A stretch of DNA of 48,705 bases from positions 586,937 to 635,641 of the forward strand of contig BFEA01000728.1 of assembly GCA_003427395.1 (NCBI GenBank), written 5' to 3'. The notes beneath the pieces are model-generated. The model did not search any database, was not told the origin of the DNA, and saw only the letters and a program-made list of their open reading frames with translations. Source of the stretch: Chara braunii (taxonomy: Eukaryota; Streptophyta; Charophyceae; Charales; Characeae). Position numbers and translations under genes: made by a program. Shown in pieces: positions 11,329 to 20,347 of this stretch (position 1 is the first letter of the stretch; every line of letters begins with the position of its first letter).

Positions 11329-12084
11329 GCCATCAATGTGGACGTCGGGTACTTCCTGGAGTACAAAGACAGTGTCAGGACAAGGTGGGAGTTTGAGATT
11401 AGCCCGGCTCAGGTCGTCGACCTCGGAAAGTGGGAGGATCTGTACAACCAGCAGTCCCTAGATCCCGTGCTGGTCGAAGGGATCAAGGAAGCGATGTGGT
11501 TGGCGTTCGAAAACAAAGAACAGTCGTACGAGTTGCCAACCTTCAAGCTCGCACCGCTGGGGCTGCAAAAACCAACTCCCAGGAACAAGGCACAACGTCT
11601 GAAGCCGGAGGAATGGAAGGACGAGCTGGCGGGACAATACTACTTATATGCGGTGTGTGGGCAGCATAACACGGCTGCAACACGATCACTGCTCGGCAAT
11701 GAGTTGACCAAGAAGTACAATTTCGAGTGGTGGCCGGCATGAATCGTGTACTTTTCGTACAATGACTTTGAAGGGTATTTTCTTGTTAGTGCTCAGGACA
11801 ACAAGGAGGACCTCAAGGTGCCTCCCAGACAGTTGAAACTGTCTATGAAAGACATTCGGTGGCAGTGGAAGCATGACAGTTTCCCTAGAGCTGTCATGGG
11901 GAACCCTAGCCGGAAACAAGATCAAGTCCGAAAATGGCGTGAGTTTTGTACAATGGCTCTCCATAAGGCGCCGCACAACAATTTGTGGATTCTCGCGGAT
12001 CGAAAGGAAGAGGACGCCATTAAGAAGCAAAATGCTGCCCTACGTTCTTATCTCCCTCTGGCGATGGCCGGAGAAAATGTCTGA
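11329..12084 (+). pseudogene. ParB-like (ParB/Srx-fold) module
   Basis: The order of elements resembles ParB N-terminal domains: a beta segment (INVDVGYFLEY), a solvent-exposed helix (DPVLVEGIKEAMW), then a strand leading into AVCGQHNTAATRSLL at 11644-11688. This corresponds to the G-x-H/R-x-x-A box that ParB-like proteins use for nucleotide binding. It continues into a strand (IVYFSYNDFEGYFLVSAQDN) matching the usual asparagine-containing helix region. A TGA at 11740 interrupts the module. CGA (Arg) is a likely ancestor, and the sense continues in frame immediately after. In prokaryotes and phages such modules are often fused or adjacent to DNA methylases, which agrees with what follows. The call is by eye. 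A sulfiredoxin-like or unrelated fold remains possible. Confidence 0.45.
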
Positions 12085-12093
12085 AAACTGGCC

Positions 12094-12600
12094 ATGGAAT
12101 TTTTTGAGAAATGGGAGGCGAGTAGATTGTTGAGCCACGACGGAGCAAAGTGGATCGTTAAGAAGAAGAAGGTCAGAAACATCAAGCCTGGGGTAGACTA
12201 CATCGACAACGACAAGTTGGGCAGAAAGGAAGTGGTATACAACGTCCCCGTGGAGCCGCCGACTAGGAAAGGCAAAAATGAGAAAGAGGAGGGTGATTGG
12301 TTTGTGCAAGTGCCGGACCCGGACACGCATTGTTGGAAAGCGGTGGAATCACTCACCGACAATGAGAAGTGTCGCGTTCTAAAGAACGTGCTTTTCTTAC
12401 GAGGTCGTTTGGGTCCAGGCCGACTCCCCGTCGTTGGCGAAGCTGGGGAAGCTCAACGTGCAGGACATGGTGCAGTTGGTGAAGCGCGACCGCGTGCTGG
12501 TCCAGTTGTGGAATTACTACCAATTCAAGCACGAGAAGAGGTCGGACGCGGATTGGATCCAAAAGCACCCTTTCCTGAAATCGAGGTCTGTCGTGTTCAA
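12094..12600 (+). pseudogene. Linker region between ParB-like and methylase-like modules
   Basis: After the TGA at 12082 the same frame continues with MEFFEKWEASRLL and Lys-rich text (WIVKKKKVRNIKPGVDYI). Near 12390 the line shifts into the next frame (FSYEVVWVQADSP, then KLGKLNVQDMVQLVKRD). Charged and helical, probably a connecting helical region. No family is recognised. Confidence 0.45.
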
Positions 12601-13711
12601 GAAGTTCGAAAGTCGGGGATTGGATGACGATTTGTGGGGCGGTAGCAGGAAATACATTTCTGACTCGACGTTGTTCAAGGACTGCCCGCCATATATGGGT
12701 TGCGAGGAGGACCACTCGATTGAGGCGACGGAAAAGTTGGCGGGCCACAAGAAGTTGACCGTCGACTGGAGAAACAAGGTTCTCTCCGTGTTGACTGGGA
12801 GTAGACTGAAGAGTCGGGAGATCGCACTTGCCGAAAGCATTGTTCACATCAAATGGAAAGACGCGGGGGACGTGACATCCATCGCGCCGTTCGGCAACAA
12901 CCCTTTGGAGGCGGACATCAGGAGTGCAGAGCTGAAGGAAGCAGTGGCTGCCACAAAGAGCCACACGTTCGTCCTCGATCAATGTGAGCCGGTTGACCTC
13001 AAACTGTGGAAACCCCAAGCGTGGGAGACTTTGAATTCCTATCTTCAGACGTGGTGTCCGTCACATTGGACTCTCGTTGTTTTCGTGCCGCGGCAACAAA
13101 ATCTCTCGTTTCTCGCCAGCATGCACCATCTTTCTTTCGTAAAGCTACTGGAGGGGAAGTGGGTGAGGAGGAAACAACAAAAGACACGCTTCCCCGTGGG
13201 GAACAATTTGTACACGGAAGACGACCTCATGTACATCCTCTTCAAGGGTGACGATCTGCGCATCAACACGTCCGTGGTCTATGAGGGAAGGCTGCCTAAG
13301 GGTGCCACTGCTGCCGTGCAGTTGCCTCAGAGGGTTACCCAGACGGATGTGTCGGAGATTCCCTTCACGCCTTGCGACTGATCGCAGACCGCGCCGAAAC
13401 GACAGGGCAGCGTCTATGGGGACATGGAATGCAATCCGACACAATTCGTCGGTCTTCTTGATTTCCTTAGCAAGAAGGGAGAGGGTGTCGTCTTCCTTGG
13501 GGAACCGCACGCGCGAAGCGCGTGGGAACTTCTGAAGGCAGGCCGGCACCTTGTCGTGATGGAAAGGAACTCCGACCTCTTGCAATTCACGATGCAACTG
13601 GTCAAAAGCGAGGTCAATTCGGGGGCGCACAATTGCGAGTTCATGGTCGTGAAGCAACAAGACGGACATGTGGTTCAAGTTGAGCGAGAGGAAGAGGAAC
13701 AAGATATATGA
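12601..13711 (+). pseudogene. DNA N6/N4 methyltransferase-like module (class beta order)
   Basis: The C-terminal half resembles S-adenosylmethionine-dependent DNA methylases of the permuted beta type. A strand-turn VLDQCEPVDLKLW (12968-13006) occupies the place of the catalytic DPPY motif IV and is followed by WCPSHWTLVVFVP. About 500 bases later VVFLGEPHARSAWELL (13487-13534) and GRHLVVMERN (13540-13569) resemble the SAM-binding motif I region with its terminal acidic residue. The catalytic (D/N/S)PP(Y/F/W) tetrapeptide is not intact. A CPPYMG at about 12687-12704 is a weaker candidate. The module is interrupted by TGA at 13379 and by a frame change near 13690. Catalytic activity is doubtful, and a structural or SAM-binding role is possible. 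Confidence 0.45.
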
Positions 13712-14502
13712 CTTCTTTTTCCTTCAAACGCGGCCGAGGAAGGGCACTGACGCCGAGTACGTCCGCCGCAAGGACCACATGTTGGCATTGCTCGACAACC
13801 ACCACTTCGCCTCCCGCATGAACGCGAAGACCTTTCTCGAAAGGCTGTAGTCCCTGTACTTCGTGGAGTCCGAGGAGCAGTTGAAGTTAGGCAGTTACGC
13901 TTCCTTGATCTCCACTAACGACGAGGCAGCCACCGGGGTGGAGTTCGACGCCAACGCGAAGGAGGAGGAGAGCGACACCGAGAGCCTTGACCTGCACTAT
14001 GACCCACCTCCGACGGAGCACGCCCGAGGGTCCTCGTCGGTCGGTCCGTCATCAAGCACGGCACCCCTCGTGTCACCGACGGCCAGACCAACGCCGGGCA
14101 CTATGCCGATGAAGTTGCTGGAGAGACCCAAAGCTCTGGCCGTTCCCCCGCGCACATTGCGTCCCGGGTCCGACGTTCCGCCTGATCATCCGTCTTGGAA
14201 GGATGGCAACATCCACTTCCTGCTTGAGCCACAACGTCATTCGCCTGAGGTGGACTGGGGCCACGACATGATTTGGCATCCAGGAGTCATCCAGCCTGCG
14301 ATACAAAAGGGCGAGTGGGTCATGGTCGTCGCAGTCCCAGACGCGGGATGATTGTCATTCTCGCGGGAATCGAAGTCCAACTTCCTGCACCTCGCGAGGA
14401 TTTCGGTCCTCCAAAAAGTTAGGGCCGAAATGACACGTTTGCACCCAACGACCTGTCCGTCGTTTCCACAGTCGGGCGACTGTTCGACGAGCTTCAGGAC
14501 AA
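13712..14502 (+). pseudogene. Composite gene, region after the methylase-like module
   Basis: In the third frame the line continues with a basic patch (TRPRKGTDAEYVRRKDH) and HHFASRMNAKTFLERL. After the TAG at 13848 come an acidic stretch (AKEEESDTESLDL) and a Pro/Ser/Thr-rich stretch. A compact segment (PSWKDGNIHFLLEPQRHSP, DWGHDMIWHPGVIQPAI) precedes the TGA at 14349. No family recognised. The same frame stays sensible beyond both stops, which argues for point mutations rather than separate genes. Confidence 0.45.
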
Positions 14503-15936
14503 GTGCTGGTTGGAATTGACGGAGGACTACTACGAGCTCGACACGAGCCCGTCGAAGGGCGTGGTGGACTGGAAAGTGCCCCCTCCCAGTGGGCCGCACG
14601 GCAGTCCCGGGGGGGGGCACCTAGAGGTGGAGAGGACGGGGGTGGTGGTGCGGGGGGAGGCAAAGGTATCTCGCCTAGTGGGGAGGGAGGGTCTCATGGC
14701 GGCACCACGACACCGGGAGGCAGCGGTGGGGTGGCGGGTTTTGCCGTTGATTGGCATTCGTCTACTGGCCCCTGGCAGGAGCATAGGACACAGTCTGTCG
14801 ACCTCCCGACTTCGTCTGTGGGCTCAACGAGGGAGACGTTGGCAGCCTTGGTTGCTCTCGGCAGCCGCTCCGGCGAAACGTTGAAGTCCGTCGGGATCCG
14901 AACTACGTCGGTTAAGGAGCCGCCAGAGCGGTCCGCCATGCGGAGCCGCTCGAGGTTGGGGGAGCCAAGCCAGGATCCCACAATTGGCAGCGGTGCGGTG
15001 AGGGACGGAAATGCGTCGCCTGAGCGGGAGCGACGGCCGCTACGATTGCAGCGAGAGGCTACAAGTGCAGGGTCCGCCGACACGGAGACGAACAAGTCCG
15101 CCGAGATCCGAACTTCTTCAGGCGGGGGGTGTCGACCAGGGATTGTCGTGCCGCCGAGAGGGGCAGCATGCACGGACACAGAAGGGCGGTCCTCGGGATT
15201 AAACACGGGTACCGGGGAAGGGGCTCAATTGCAAGGAAGGGAAGTAGGGGAGGAAATGGAGGAAGGGAAGGAAGCGCAAGAAGGGGAGGAAGAAGGGGAA
15301 GAAGGGGAGGAAGGGGAGGAAAGAGGAGAAAGGGAGCTCATTGAATTGCTTGAAGGAAGAGAGGGTGATAGAGGGGACATGAGTATTGGAGACGACAAAG
15401 AGCAGGACATTGAGGACGATGTCGAATCTGGAGAGTCGTGTACCGAGTTCGGACAACTGTACGGAGAGCATCACGAGGATGATGTCGACGACGATGCCAC
15501 GACAATGGAAATGGGGACACAGGTGGTTAGCAGCCTTTCTGTAGAGCCTGAAGACTATGAGGTCCAACCACTAACATCTGCCATCGATTTGCAACACCGG
15601 TTCGACGAGGCTTCCGTTGCTATGAGCCCGTCTAAAGCAAGTCGTCGTATAAGCATCGACGAAGTTATCGACTGTATCCTCGGTGACCAGCACGTGTCCG
15701 CGCATCCGTCCACAACGCCTGACGTCGACGACGCCGACAATGTCACATCTTCCGTGGCAGCTGCCCTCGCTTCCTCGCCGCCGAACTCTCCGGTACTGCC
15801 AGCCACCCTCACTGGAAGAGGGGACGACAACATGTCACGTCCCCTAAAAAATCTAGGGTCGGCAGTCAAGTTCTCGACGTGATCGCTTTGCCCGTGCCAA
15901 ATTCACCGACGAAGGAGCGGAGACACAAACCGACTG
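14503..15936 (+). pseudogene. Acidic low-complexity linker of the composite gene, ends at a splice donor
   Basis: A run of nine G at 14609-14617 appears to have shifted the frame. The line then continues through Gly/Ser-rich, Arg-rich and, at 15240-15340, Glu/Gly-rich text (EEGEEGEEGEERGE), followed by Asp-rich text near residues coded at 15400-15500. Near 15840 it changes frame to SPKKSRVGSQVLDVIALP, a classic basic nuclear-localisation pattern, and ends at CCGACTG with the donor GTAAGC at 15937. Two dyad copies lie inside the coding line (14883 and 15093), where they encode IRT peptides. Probably a disordered, nuclear protein segment. Confidence 0.5.
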
Positions 15937-16692
15937 GTAAGCCGTGAAGAACGCCGCGCGCCCAGGATTATGAAAACGTGAGAGAGGATTCCTTCGTAGT
16001 CCGGATATCGGCAGACTACAGCCCGCGCCATACACAAGACGATTGTCCACACTGTCTGTCGATACGGGAAGTTTCGGATGCCGACATACTACAGCCACCA
16101 GTCCTTCCAACTACGTCTCATCAACTTTTTTGTGAGTCAGCCGGGTTGCTGGTCGTGGGCAGCGAAAAGTTCATCGAAAACATAACACTCCATCTAAGGA
16201 AGGATCTATCCTTCTGTGAAGTGTGTTTTTATTAACGCATTCCCTCGCAAAAGTCTCCCCGGCTAAGAAACTAGCCAAGTAAATGCACTGACGGTTTTTC
16301 CTTCTTGGAAATAGTGTCGGTTTTAGTCCGCCGGGAACCGAACTTCCTATGTCGATGCGTAATGTGGTCAGTCTCTGTGGGCCTGGTGTGTTGAAAAGTC
16401 CGTCGCAATCCGAACTTCAGGGAATGTTCGCCTTTGGCTTCTGTGAGTTGTGGTGGTTTTCCTTTGTGAAGGGCGGAGGTGTTAAGCTCAAATGCGGCAG
16501 TCGTTTTGTTTTCCAGCAGCACACACGCACCTCGATGTTCATGACCAAACAAAATCAGGGTCCTGTGATCGGAGAGGTCATGCCTGACTGTTGCGTCTGT
16601 ACGATTGTATGGTTCTCACATTGTTACTTCCCTCGGATTCGTGTTGGGAAACGTGTATTCATTTTTCGTTGTGTCTTTCTTCTGTTGTACAG
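15937..16692 (+). other. Phase-1 intron of the composite gene, containing dyads
   Basis: The donor G/GTAAGC (15937) and the acceptor TTGTACAG (ends 16692), after a T-rich tract, join the basic KERRHKPTG segment in frame to VGSSRTRRSSKYPEH. The intron carries four dyad copies, near 15998, 16068, 16324 and 16396. The frames inside it are open only by chance. Confidence 0.6.
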
Positions 16693-16892
16693 GGGTGGGG
16701 TCATCTCGAACACGGAGGTCCTCGAAATATCCAGAACACATATTGCAGAAAGTTCCCGGGTTGACGACAAAATACAAGGACATGTTAAAGGCGTCAGGGG
16801 TTGATGTCAAGATCGGGAAGAAGGAGCACGTCGTTGCCATTGAGGAATGTCTTTCCCTTCTGGCCCAAGAGAAAGGGACATATCCACGATCT
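16693..16892 (+). pseudogene. Short exon of the composite gene upstream of the Ulp1 domain
   Basis: The exon encodes a basic start (SSRTRRSSKYPEHILQK) and a helical segment (TKYKDMLKASGVDVK, VVAIEECLSLLAQEK). It ends at TCT with the donor GTGAGT at 16893. It is in frame with the previous exon. The junction to the next exon is unclear, because the acceptor at 17009 gives a frame one base away from that of the protease domain. A small indel or another acceptor is needed. Confidence 0.5.
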
Positions 16893-17008
16893 GTGAGTAG
16901 GGGTTAGGCCATGTATGAGAAATACTTAGCAACGTGTCATGCAACGGGGGACAATGCCTTGAACTCCTTTTCTCACTACCCCACGTGTCCTTTGCTCGAT
17001 GTTGTGCA

Positions 17009-17770
17009 GTGCGGGCCAGAACACGTGGAACACGCGGGAAAAGATTCGCTGCAGCGACTGCGCCTCGAAGCTTGCGGGTTTTGGACGACATTAAACGAGG
17101 CTCGGTGCCACCTCACACTGTTCTCTCTATCCTGGTCGATGGTCGATTTCGAGTTGCGGCAAAAAATATCCTCACCCTCTTGCGTATCAACGGCGGGGTG
17201 AATGATGGGGTGATCAATTTTTATATGGCGTTGTTGGGGTCGACCGCATGTGGGTCACGTGACATCTCGTCAGGTCTACAAGTCTTCTGCTTCAATTCGT
17301 TCTTCTTCAGTAAACTGCAACTTCAAGGACACGGTGGGGTGCAGAGGTGGGCTAAAAACGTTAATTTGCTTCAGTACGATATTATCTTCGTTCCTGTCCA
17401 CAAAGATAAGGATCATTGGATCCTCCTTTCTGTCAACTTGAGAGATGATGTTCTCGAAATTTTTGATTCTTTTCCTCGCGTTGTAGCTGATTCGAGTTTT
17501 TACATTAGTGTTTTCAAGTTGATTGTAGAGTATTTGGAACGTCAAACATCACATAGGCGATCGGGCTGGAATTGGAAATCGATAGCGGGGAATGTTGTGG
17601 TGGATGGAGTTCCGAGAGAAGTGGATGGAGCTAGTTGCGGGGTGTTCATGTTGATATTTGTGACGTTGTTAGAACGTGGTGATCGACCACCTTTCAGATT
17701 CTCTTGTAAAAATATTCCGCTTATTAGACGACAATTGGCATCATGTATCTTAAAACATCGTTGTCTTTGA
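17009..17770 (+). pseudogene. Ulp1/SENP-type C48 cysteine protease domain
   Basis: SUMO-protease (C48) family signature. A GGVNDGVINFYMALL block corresponds to the WLNDEVINFY motif. FCFNSFFFSKL and VQRWAKNVNL follow, then YDIIFVPVHKDKDHWILL with the catalytic His at 17414-17416, IFDSF with the catalytic Asp at 17465-17467, and DGASCGVFML with the catalytic Cys at 17636-17638. The oxyanion Gln normally found just before the Cys region (PQQ.NG.DCG) appears replaced by PREVDGASCG. The domain is about 230 residues, full length for the family, with no internal stop, so this 3-prime part is the best preserved of the composite gene. Plant transposons of several superfamilies carry Ulp1-like proteases. 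Here it is fused or adjacent to the methylase-like part. Confidence 0.88.
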
Positions 17771-18270
17771 TGGATTTGATTGACTTAGAAACTTTTTTTG
17801 AAGGTATTCCATTTGTTGTTGATTATATTTTGTAAATCATGACATTATTCAACTGTCGTCTTGCCAACGACATCGCTTTCTTTTATCGTTGCGAGTTTGC
17901 GTTGTCTTCGGCAGGCTCATTGCATGTGTCATGTATAGACTTCGTAATCTCTGTCACATCCCAGTCGTCTCTCATGCAGCGGAGCATGTCATACGTTGCG
18001 TTCCATGTTTCAAATTTTGTTCAACTCGAAGTGTACATATGATTGACAAATTGGTCGGTGGATGCATGACAAATCTCATCTACTGTGTGACAAATCTAAG
18101 CGAGTGGATGCATGACAAATTGGTCAGTGGATGCATTAATAAATGTAAGGACCAGTGGCGTCATGTCTCTTCCGTGTGCATAGGATCACATGCCTTGTGA
18201 CCACGTGCATTGCATGTAACCAACAACCTTGCGTCTGTGCCCAAACCTTCTTTGCATGGCTATTTAAAGT
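17771..18270 (+). other. 3-prime flank with short repeats and a poly(A)-signal candidate
   Basis: The word GACAAATTGGTC(G/A)GTGGATGC occurs at 18044 and 18114, and GTGACAAATCTAAGCG-type words lie between. AATAAA at 18138-18143 could be a polyadenylation signal for the gene ending at 17770. No coding sequence. Confidence 0.5.
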
Positions 18271-19225
18271 GCGGATTTCAATCGTGAATAAGCAAAATTT
18301 AAAGTTCTAAACTTGTACATAAAATGTCAAAATTAAGTGGTCGTTACAATACACCTTGCTGATCACAACTGTAAACAAGTATGGATCTCAGTGCCCTCAT
18401 GTCGAGCGAGATGATGAGCGTGCCTATATGCGGAAGTCCGGATCTCTTCAACATCCAAACAACCGTCTCCGGCAAGACGATGGGTATGCTTGCACAACTT
18501 AGGGATAACCTAGTAAAGAAAATTTAATGTGTTATCTAACAACGGTTCAATCATGACATCTTGCTCATCACATTTTATAAACTTTAAGTTTAACAAGTAT
18601 GGATCTCAGCACACTTCCGCACACTGTCAGGGTTCCCAGACGGGCGTGTCTGTCATTACACTAAGTCTTATAAACAAGTCTGAATCTCATTAGACATCCA
18701 AACGACCGTATCAGGCGAGACGATGGACCTGCCTGTATAACTTTGGGATAGCCGAAAGAATTATACTGTCCAATTCAATCTGAGTGCATTGCCCATTTTA
18801 TTTATAAAGTTCAACAAGTATGGATCTCACCACACTTTCGCATTTAGGGCGAGTGGATTGGCGTGCCTACGTGGAAACGCTGCAGCCAAATATGAATTCG
18901 TTAGAAAGAAGACACAATATAATGTCGTTCATCACATTTATAAACTTGATGTTTAACAAGTAAGGATCCCGACACACTTCCGCACAGGGTTCCCTGATGG
19001 GGGTGCCTATCGTTATTCGTTTATGAAGCTCAACAATTATGGACCCCAACACACTTCCGCACAGGATTCCCAACACGTTTTTCAAGTTCAACAAGTAAGG
19101 ATCCGAACACACTTCCGCACAGGGTTCGAGGGCGGCGTGCCTAAAATGTATGAGTTCCAACACGCTTCCGCATTTGGAATAATCGTTTATAAAGTTTCAC
19201 AAGTACGGATCTCAGCATGCTTCTG
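18270..19225 (+). repeat. Diverged dyad array C
   Basis: The word AACAAGTATGGATCTCAG followed by (C)ACACTTCCGCA recurs at about 18371, 18594, 18815, 18955, 19032, 19090 and 19199, with shorter forms at 18268 and 18673. Aligned base by base it matches the dyad seen in arrays A and B (AAGT-xx-GGATC-C-x-G-x-x-ACTTC-GCA), but the left arm has drifted, so the palindrome is weaker. GGGTTCCC-type words follow several copies. Non-coding. Confidence 0.85.
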
Positions 19226-19314
19226 CCTGTGGTTAATCCCTGGATGGGTGTGCGTACGTTGCTTAGGCTGCAGCCAAAAATGAATTCGTTAGAAAGAGGA
19301 CACAATATAATGTC
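18879..19314 (+). repeat. 48-bp direct repeat pair
   Basis: A 48-base word starting GCTGCAGCCAAA and ending CACAATATAATGTC occurs at 18879-18926 and 19267-19314 with two mismatches. The second copy marks the edge between array C and the truncated gag to its right. Confidence 0.85.
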
Positions 19315-19319
19315 CTATT

Positions 19320-19906
19320 TTAACGAATAACATGTTATCTTGCATGGCGTCCATCTTACTGTCTATGTATGCATGCATGGATAGGACGCTTGCCTTTAGG
19401 ACTTTTCCTGTAGTATTCAGGGATGCGTCCTCTAAAGCCTCTAAGGCAGCCATGTCTGCCTCCCTGCTCTCTAGTCCGACACTTCTCTCTCTTATCTCCT
19501 TCTCTCTTTTAGTAACCTGCCTAAGTTCCTCCTCTAGCCTTAAGCAGATCTTTCTACTTGTTAGAGCTCCATCTGCTCCCGGGTGCGTGGAGGCGGTGAG
19601 CTGAACTGCGAGCTCGCCATCTTACTAGTGCCAACTCCTTACGTGCTGGAGATGGATTGCGAACCGGTCTGCTGACCAGTTGAGTTTGCGGCAGTTGCCG
19701 AGGAAGTAGCCATTGCTACCGCTCTAGCTGCTGCTGCTTCCCTTGCAGCCTCTAGATAACGGGCCCTTACTTTAGCCCTTAATCTTCCCTCTTCTCCCGG
19801 TTGTAGGACCTGGAACACTCTAGGAACACTCTAGGAATTCTAAGGGATTCTAACCTTGTTATCCTCCTAGTGTCATCTGCACCTCACCACCTTCTGATCC
19901 ACTCAT
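19320..19906 (-). pseudogene. gag: LTR-retrotransposon gag N-terminus, broken and truncated
   Basis: Read on the minus strand from ATG at 19906: MSGSEGGEVQMTLGG, then (after stops) an Ala/Arg-rich helix (RLRAKVRARYLEAAREAAAA), a Ser/Thr/Gln-rich stretch and SSPPPRTREQMEL. After a one-base shift near 19560 a long coiled coil follows (LRLEEELRQVTKREKEIRE), ending with LSMHAYIDSKMDAMQDN near 19340. At least three in-frame stops are present, and the sequence breaks off at the repeat near 19315, so no zinc knuckle or pol remains. Glu/Arg-rich coiled coils ahead of the capsid occur in plant gag-like proteins. The assignment rests on this style and on the primer binding site upstream at 21385-21402. 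Confidence 0.55.
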
Positions 19907-19961
19907 GGATTAGGCAGACGTTGTCTGCACTAATGTCCTCGCTGGAACCTACCGCAACATG

Positions 19962-20347
19962 CGTCTAACCGGTTCAAAAATAAATAAATAAGTAATGTCC
20001 GGTGGGTACGCTAGGCTACTCATCAAGCGTCAGCAACAACACCTACACAAACTATACACATAGTCTAACTCTATTCAGATTAGTCTGCATAGAAGATTCA
20101 AGAAGAACTGACAATGGTAGATTACAGTCCTACTCCTGTCTCTTATACACATCTAGATGTGTATAAGAGACAGCGTCTAACCGGTTCAAAAATAAATAAA
20201 TAAGTAATGTCCGGTGGGTACGCTAGGCTACTCATCAAGCGTCAGCAACAACACCTACACAAACTATACACATAGTCTAACTCTATTCAGATTAGTCTGC
20301 ATAGAAGATTCAAGAAGAACTGACAATGGTAGATTACAGTCCTACTC
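19962..20347. repeat. 174-bp duplication around a sequencing adapter
   Basis: Bases 19962-20135 and 20174-20347 are the same 174-base segment (starts CGTCTAACCGG, ends CAGTCCTACTC), separated only by the adapter at 20136-20173. This is the pattern of a mate-pair read joined into the assembly, so the duplication is probably not in the genome. Confidence 0.93.
20136..20173. other. Nextera mate-pair junction adapter (artefact)
   Basis: CTGTCTCTTATACACATCT directly followed by AGATGTGTATAAGAGACAG: two facing Tn5 mosaic ends, exactly the Nextera mate-pair circularisation junction. It is not biological sequence. Confidence 0.97.

Larger units (their letters stand above)
10328..17770 (+). pseudogene. 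Composite ParB-like / DNA methyltransferase-like / Ulp1 protease gene, degraded
   Basis: A single plus-strand coding line can be followed for about 7.4 kb through frameshifts, in-frame stops and at least one intron. Order: unknown N-terminal part (10328-11328), ParB-like module (11329-12084), middle region (12094-12600), methyltransferase-like module (about 12900-13711), low-complexity acidic linker (13712-15936), intron 15937-16692, short exon 16693-16892, Ulp1/C48 peptidase (17009-17770). The start ATG at 10328 follows a plausible acceptor. In-frame stops lie at 11740, 12082, 13379, 13848 and 14349. Frame changes fall near 10685, 12390, 13690, 14400-14480, 14609 (poly-G) and 15840. The uniform continuation of sense suggests recent decay of one long gene, probably carried by a mobile element. 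Alternatively, adjacent genes were co-transcribed. Confidence 0.7.

Noticed and set aside
10911-11366. Minus-strand frames of 110-151 codons opposite the composite gene
   Set aside because: Ser/Pro/Cys-rich shadows of the Lys/Glu-rich plus-strand coding line.
15199-15567. Minus-strand Phe/Leu/Pro-rich frame, membrane-protein-like
   Set aside because: Antisense of the Glu/Gly-rich linker; hydrophobicity is a by-product of GAA/GAG codons read backwards.
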